This document shows, piece by piece, positions 4,233 to 6,609 of a DNA stretch of 6,609 bases. The stretch is taken from contig CAMFSS010000118.1 in the NCBI GenBank assembly GCA_945983195.1, positions 1 to 6,609 on the forward strand, written 5' to 3'. This DNA is from an uncultured Prevotellaceae bacterium. GTDB taxonomy: Bacteria > Bacteroidota > Bacteroidia > Bacteroidales > Muribaculaceae. The translations under genes and the position numbers were made by a program. Below the pieces are notes generated by a model. It had not been told where the DNA came from, made no database searches, and saw only the letters and a program-made list of their open reading frames with translations. Position 1 is the stretch's first letter, and every line of letters begins with the position of its first letter.

Positions 4233-6609
4233 ATGGAGACTACCTACAACAGCCACATTCTCATTCTCGATGGTGGAATGGGCACTATGATACAGCGCGC
4301 ACGGCTCACCGAAGCCGATTTCCGCGGCGAAAAGTTTGCCGATTGGAGCTGTGAGCTTAAAGGGTGCAACGACCTCCTTGTGCTCACCAAGCCCGAGGCA
4401 ATTGAGTCGATTCACCGGGCTTATCTCGATGCCGGTGCCGATATCATCGAAACCGACACTTTCAATGCCAACGCCATTTCGCTTTCCGACTATCATCTCG
4501 AAGCCTACGCTGCCGAGATTAACCGTGCTGCTGCACGACTTGCCCGTAGCACAGCCGATGCCTGGAGCCTCGCTCACGGCGGCTCTGTGCGCTATGTTGC
4601 CGGCAGTGTGGGACCCACCAACCGCAGCCTCTCTATGTCGCCTTCGGTCGACGATCCTGCTGCCCGTGCCATCACGTGGGAGCAAATCACTGCGGCATAT
4701 ACCACTCAGATTGCCGCGCTGGTTGAGGGCGGTGTCGACTGTCTGCTCATCGAGACTGTTTTCGATACGCTCAATGCCAAGGCTGCGCTTTGGGCTGCTG
4801 AGGAGGCGATGCGCAGTTTGGGCAAGCGTGTGCCAATTATGCTTTCGGTCACGCTCACGGAGAGTGGTCGCACGCTAAGCGGACAGACCATAGAGGCTAT
4901 GCTGGCGAGCGTGGCTCATGCGCCGCTGATGAGTGTAGGGCTTAACTGCGGTTTCGGTGCCGAGGGTATGCTCCCATGGATTGAGCAGCTTGCAAATGCC
5001 ACTCAGTTGCCCATAAGTGTCTATCCCAATGCCGGGCTTCCCAATGAGATGGGCTGCTACGACGAAAAGCCCGAAACTATGGTCGAACACATGCGCCCAA
5101 TGCTCGAAAAGCGGCTTGTCAACATCATTGGCGGCTGCTGCGGTACCACTCCTGAGCATATTGCCGCGCTAAAGCAGCTTTCATCACGCTTCAAGCCGCG
5201 TGCAGTGGCTTCTTCGCCTGCTGACGGCGGTGAGCCGACGGTGGGCTGTGCCGATTCGCGCGGCGGTGTGATGCGCCTCTCCGGCTATGAGCTGCGCGAG
5301 GTCACTCCCGATGCCAATTTCCTCAATATCGGCGAGCGGTGCAATGTGGCTGGCAGCCGCAAGTTTCTGAGGCTCATCAATGAGAAGAATTATGCCGAGG
5401 CTGTGGAGATTGCGCGCCGTCAGGTAATCGACGGTGCCCAGGTGGTCGATGTGAATATGGACGATGCCATGCTCGATGCTCCTGCCGAAATGTCGCACTT
5501 CCTGCGCCTCCTTGCCGGAGAGCCCGATGTGGCGCGTGTTCCGGTGATGATTGATTCATCGAATTGGGACGTTATCTGTGCCGGACTTGAGTGCCTCCAG
5601 GGCAAAGGTATTGTAAATTCCATCAGCCTCAAGGACGGCGAGGAAGTTTTTTGCCGGAAGGCTGAATATGTGCGTCGCATGGGTGCTGCTGTGGTGGTTA
5701 TGGCATTCGACGAAAGCGGTCAGGCTGATACCTACGAGCGCAAGATTGAAGTGTGCCGCCGCGCCTACGACCTTCTCACCCGAAAAGTGAATTTCAACCC
5801 CCAAGATATTATTTTCGACCCCAATGTGCTCACTGTTGCCACCGGCATTGCCGAGCATGGCAACTATGCCGCCGACTTCATTCGTGCCACCGAATGGATA
5901 AAGAAAAATCTGCCCGGTGCCAAGGTCAGCGGCGGTGTGAGCAACTTGTCGTTTGCCTTCCGTGGCAATAATTTCGTGCGCGAGGCGATGCACTCGGCAT
6001 TCCTCTATCACGCAATTGCCGCCGGACTCGATATGGCCATTGTAAATGCCGGTGCTCTGATGCCCTATGAGGACATACCCTCTGAGCTACGCACTGCCAT
6101 TGAAGATGTGATTTTCAATCGCGACAACGAAGCTACCGACCACCTCGTCGAGCTTGCCAATGCGCTCAAGCAGAGTGGTGCCACCGTTGCCGCTCACTCG
6201 GCGGCCGCCGACGACCTTGCTTCGCTCACTGCTACCGAGCGGCTCAAGATGATGATTGTGCGCGGTGTGACCGAAGTCATTGAGGCGGTGCTCGATGAGT
6301 GCTACCGCACCTGTGGCTCGGCTGTTGCCGTGATCGACGGGCCGCTAATGGCTGGAATGGATCATGTGGGCACTCTTTTCGGCGAGGGCAAGCTGTTTTT
6401 GCCGCAGGTGGTGAAGAGTGCACGCACCATGAAGCAGGCTGTGGCGTGGCTCAATCCCCTCATCGAGGCCGACCGTCAGCGTCAGGGCGAGGCAAAGAAG
6501 TCAGGCCGCATGGTCATTGCCACCGTGAAGGGCGATGTGCACGACATTGGCAAGAACATTGTGAGTGTTATCATGCGCTGCAATGGCTTTGAGGTAATCG
6601 ACCTGGGTG
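4233..6609 (+). CDS. metH: Cobalamin-dependent methionine synthase MetH, N-terminal 792 residues (cut by window end)
   Basis: MetH transfers the methyl group of 5-methyltetrahydrofolate via B12 to homocysteine, giving methionine and tetrahydrofolate in the cytoplasm. The start is fixed by an in-frame TAA directly before the ATG. The frame is open to the window edge, with 792 of roughly 1,220 expected codons present. The homocysteine domain (1 to about 325) begins ILILDGGMGTMIQ and has the zinc cysteines C239, C302 and C303, spaced as in E. coli (C247, C310, C311). The folate domain (about 360-620) has GERCNVAGS (367-375), DVNMDD (406-411), MIDSSNW (439-445) and SGGVSNLSFAFRGNN (566-580). The cap domain has GPLMAGMDHVG (703-713) and GEGKLFLPQVVKSAR. 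The B12 domain starts with DVHDIG (768-773), where H770 is the expected lower cobalt ligand. The rest of the B12 domain and the reactivation (AdoMet) domain lie beyond the window. No cobalamin riboswitch is visible upstream. Confidence 0.97.
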   Translation, partial: METTYNSHILILDGGMGTMIQRARLTEADFRGEKFADWSCELKGCNDLLVLTKPEAIESIHRAYLDAGADIIETDTFNANAISLSDYHLEAYAAEINRAAARLARSTADAWSLAHGGSVRYVAGSVGPTNRSLSMSPSVDDPAARAITWEQITAAYTTQIAALVEGGVDCLLIETVFDTLNAKAALWAAEEAMRSLGKRVPIMLSVTLTESGRTLSGQTIEAMLASVAHAPLMSVGLNCGFGAEGMLPWIEQLANATQLPISVYPNAGLPNEMGCYDEKPETMVEHMRPMLEKRLVNIIGGCCGTTPEHIAALKQLSSRFKPRAVASSPADGGEPTVGCADSRGGVMRLSGYELREVTPDANFLNIGERCNVAGSRKFLRLINEKNYAEAVEIARRQVIDGAQVVDVNMDDAMLDAPAEMSHFLRLLAGEPDVARVPVMIDSSNWDVICAGLECLQGKGIVNSISLKDGEEVFCRKAEYVRRMGAAVVVMAFDESGQADTYERKIEVCRRAYDLLTRKVNFNPQDIIFDPNVLTVATGIAEHGNYAADFIRATEWIKKNLPGAKVSGGVSNLSFAFRGNNFVREAMHSAFLYHAIAAGLDMAIVNAGALMPYEDIPSELRTAIEDVIFNRDNEATDHLVELANALKQSGATVAAHSAAADDLASLTATERLKMMIVRGVTEVIEAVLDECYRTCGSAVAVIDGPLMAGMDHVGTLFGEGKLFLPQVVKSARTMKQAVAWLNPLIEADRQRQGEAKKSGRMVIATVKGDVHDIGKNIVSVIMRCNGFEVIDLG

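Noticed and set aside
4336..4878. 180-codon + strand open frame inside metH
   Set aside because: It is in another frame from MetH, and its composition (rich in Ser, Arg, Pro, Leu) is typical of out-of-frame translation.
4101..6011. Several - strand open frames opposite metH
   Set aside because: The + strand frame encodes continuous MetH with all domain motifs; the opposite frames show no family features.
4233..6609. Possible frameshift or pseudogene in metH
   Set aside because: I translated the full stretch by eye: no stop codon occurs and all expected motifs are in one frame. The missing C-terminus is due to the window edge.

Overview
The window looks like ordinary chromosomal DNA from a Bacteroidales bacterium. 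The Muribaculaceae are my best guess, and Prevotella- or Barnesiella-like relatives remain possible. Three things point this way: a TAnnTTTG-type promoter, start codons in A-rich context without Shine-Dalgarno sequences, and protein families typical of Bacteroidetes (a DUF4286-like protein, a Wzc-type kinase with a Tyr-Gly tail, and a MetH carrying GERCNVAGS). All genes are on the + strand. No mobile element, CRISPR array, tRNA or rRNA was seen.

Layout. (1) 46-1445 is a compact cluster: a single-pass membrane protein of unknown function, a DUF4286-like protein overlapping it by 4 bases (ATGA), and, 33 bases later, ruvC, the Holliday-junction resolvase, with all four catalytic acidic residues. 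(2) 1446-1626 is an AT-rich intergenic region. It holds a good Bacteroidetes -7 element, a 9-base direct repeat spaced by two helical turns, a possible 16-codon leader ORF and a 12-base palindrome. (3) 1627-4104 encodes an 825-residue polysaccharide co-polymerase fused to a tyrosine autokinase (Wzc type), ending in 13 tyrosines within 30 residues. (4) 4105-4232 is a short intergenic region with a strong hairpin plus T-rich stretch just upstream of the next gene. (5) 4233-6609 is the first 792 codons of metH (cobalamin-dependent methionine synthase). It is open throughout and cut by the window edge just after the B12-binding DxHxxG motif.

The genes do not form one pathway. They are three neighbouring units: DNA repair with two proteins of unknown role, surface-polysaccharide assembly control, and methionine/one-carbon metabolism. 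I found no clearly new system. The points most worth a second look are the hexamer-repeat-encoded tyrosine tail, the regulatory structure before the kinase gene, and the hairpin lying between any plausible metH promoter and its start codon.
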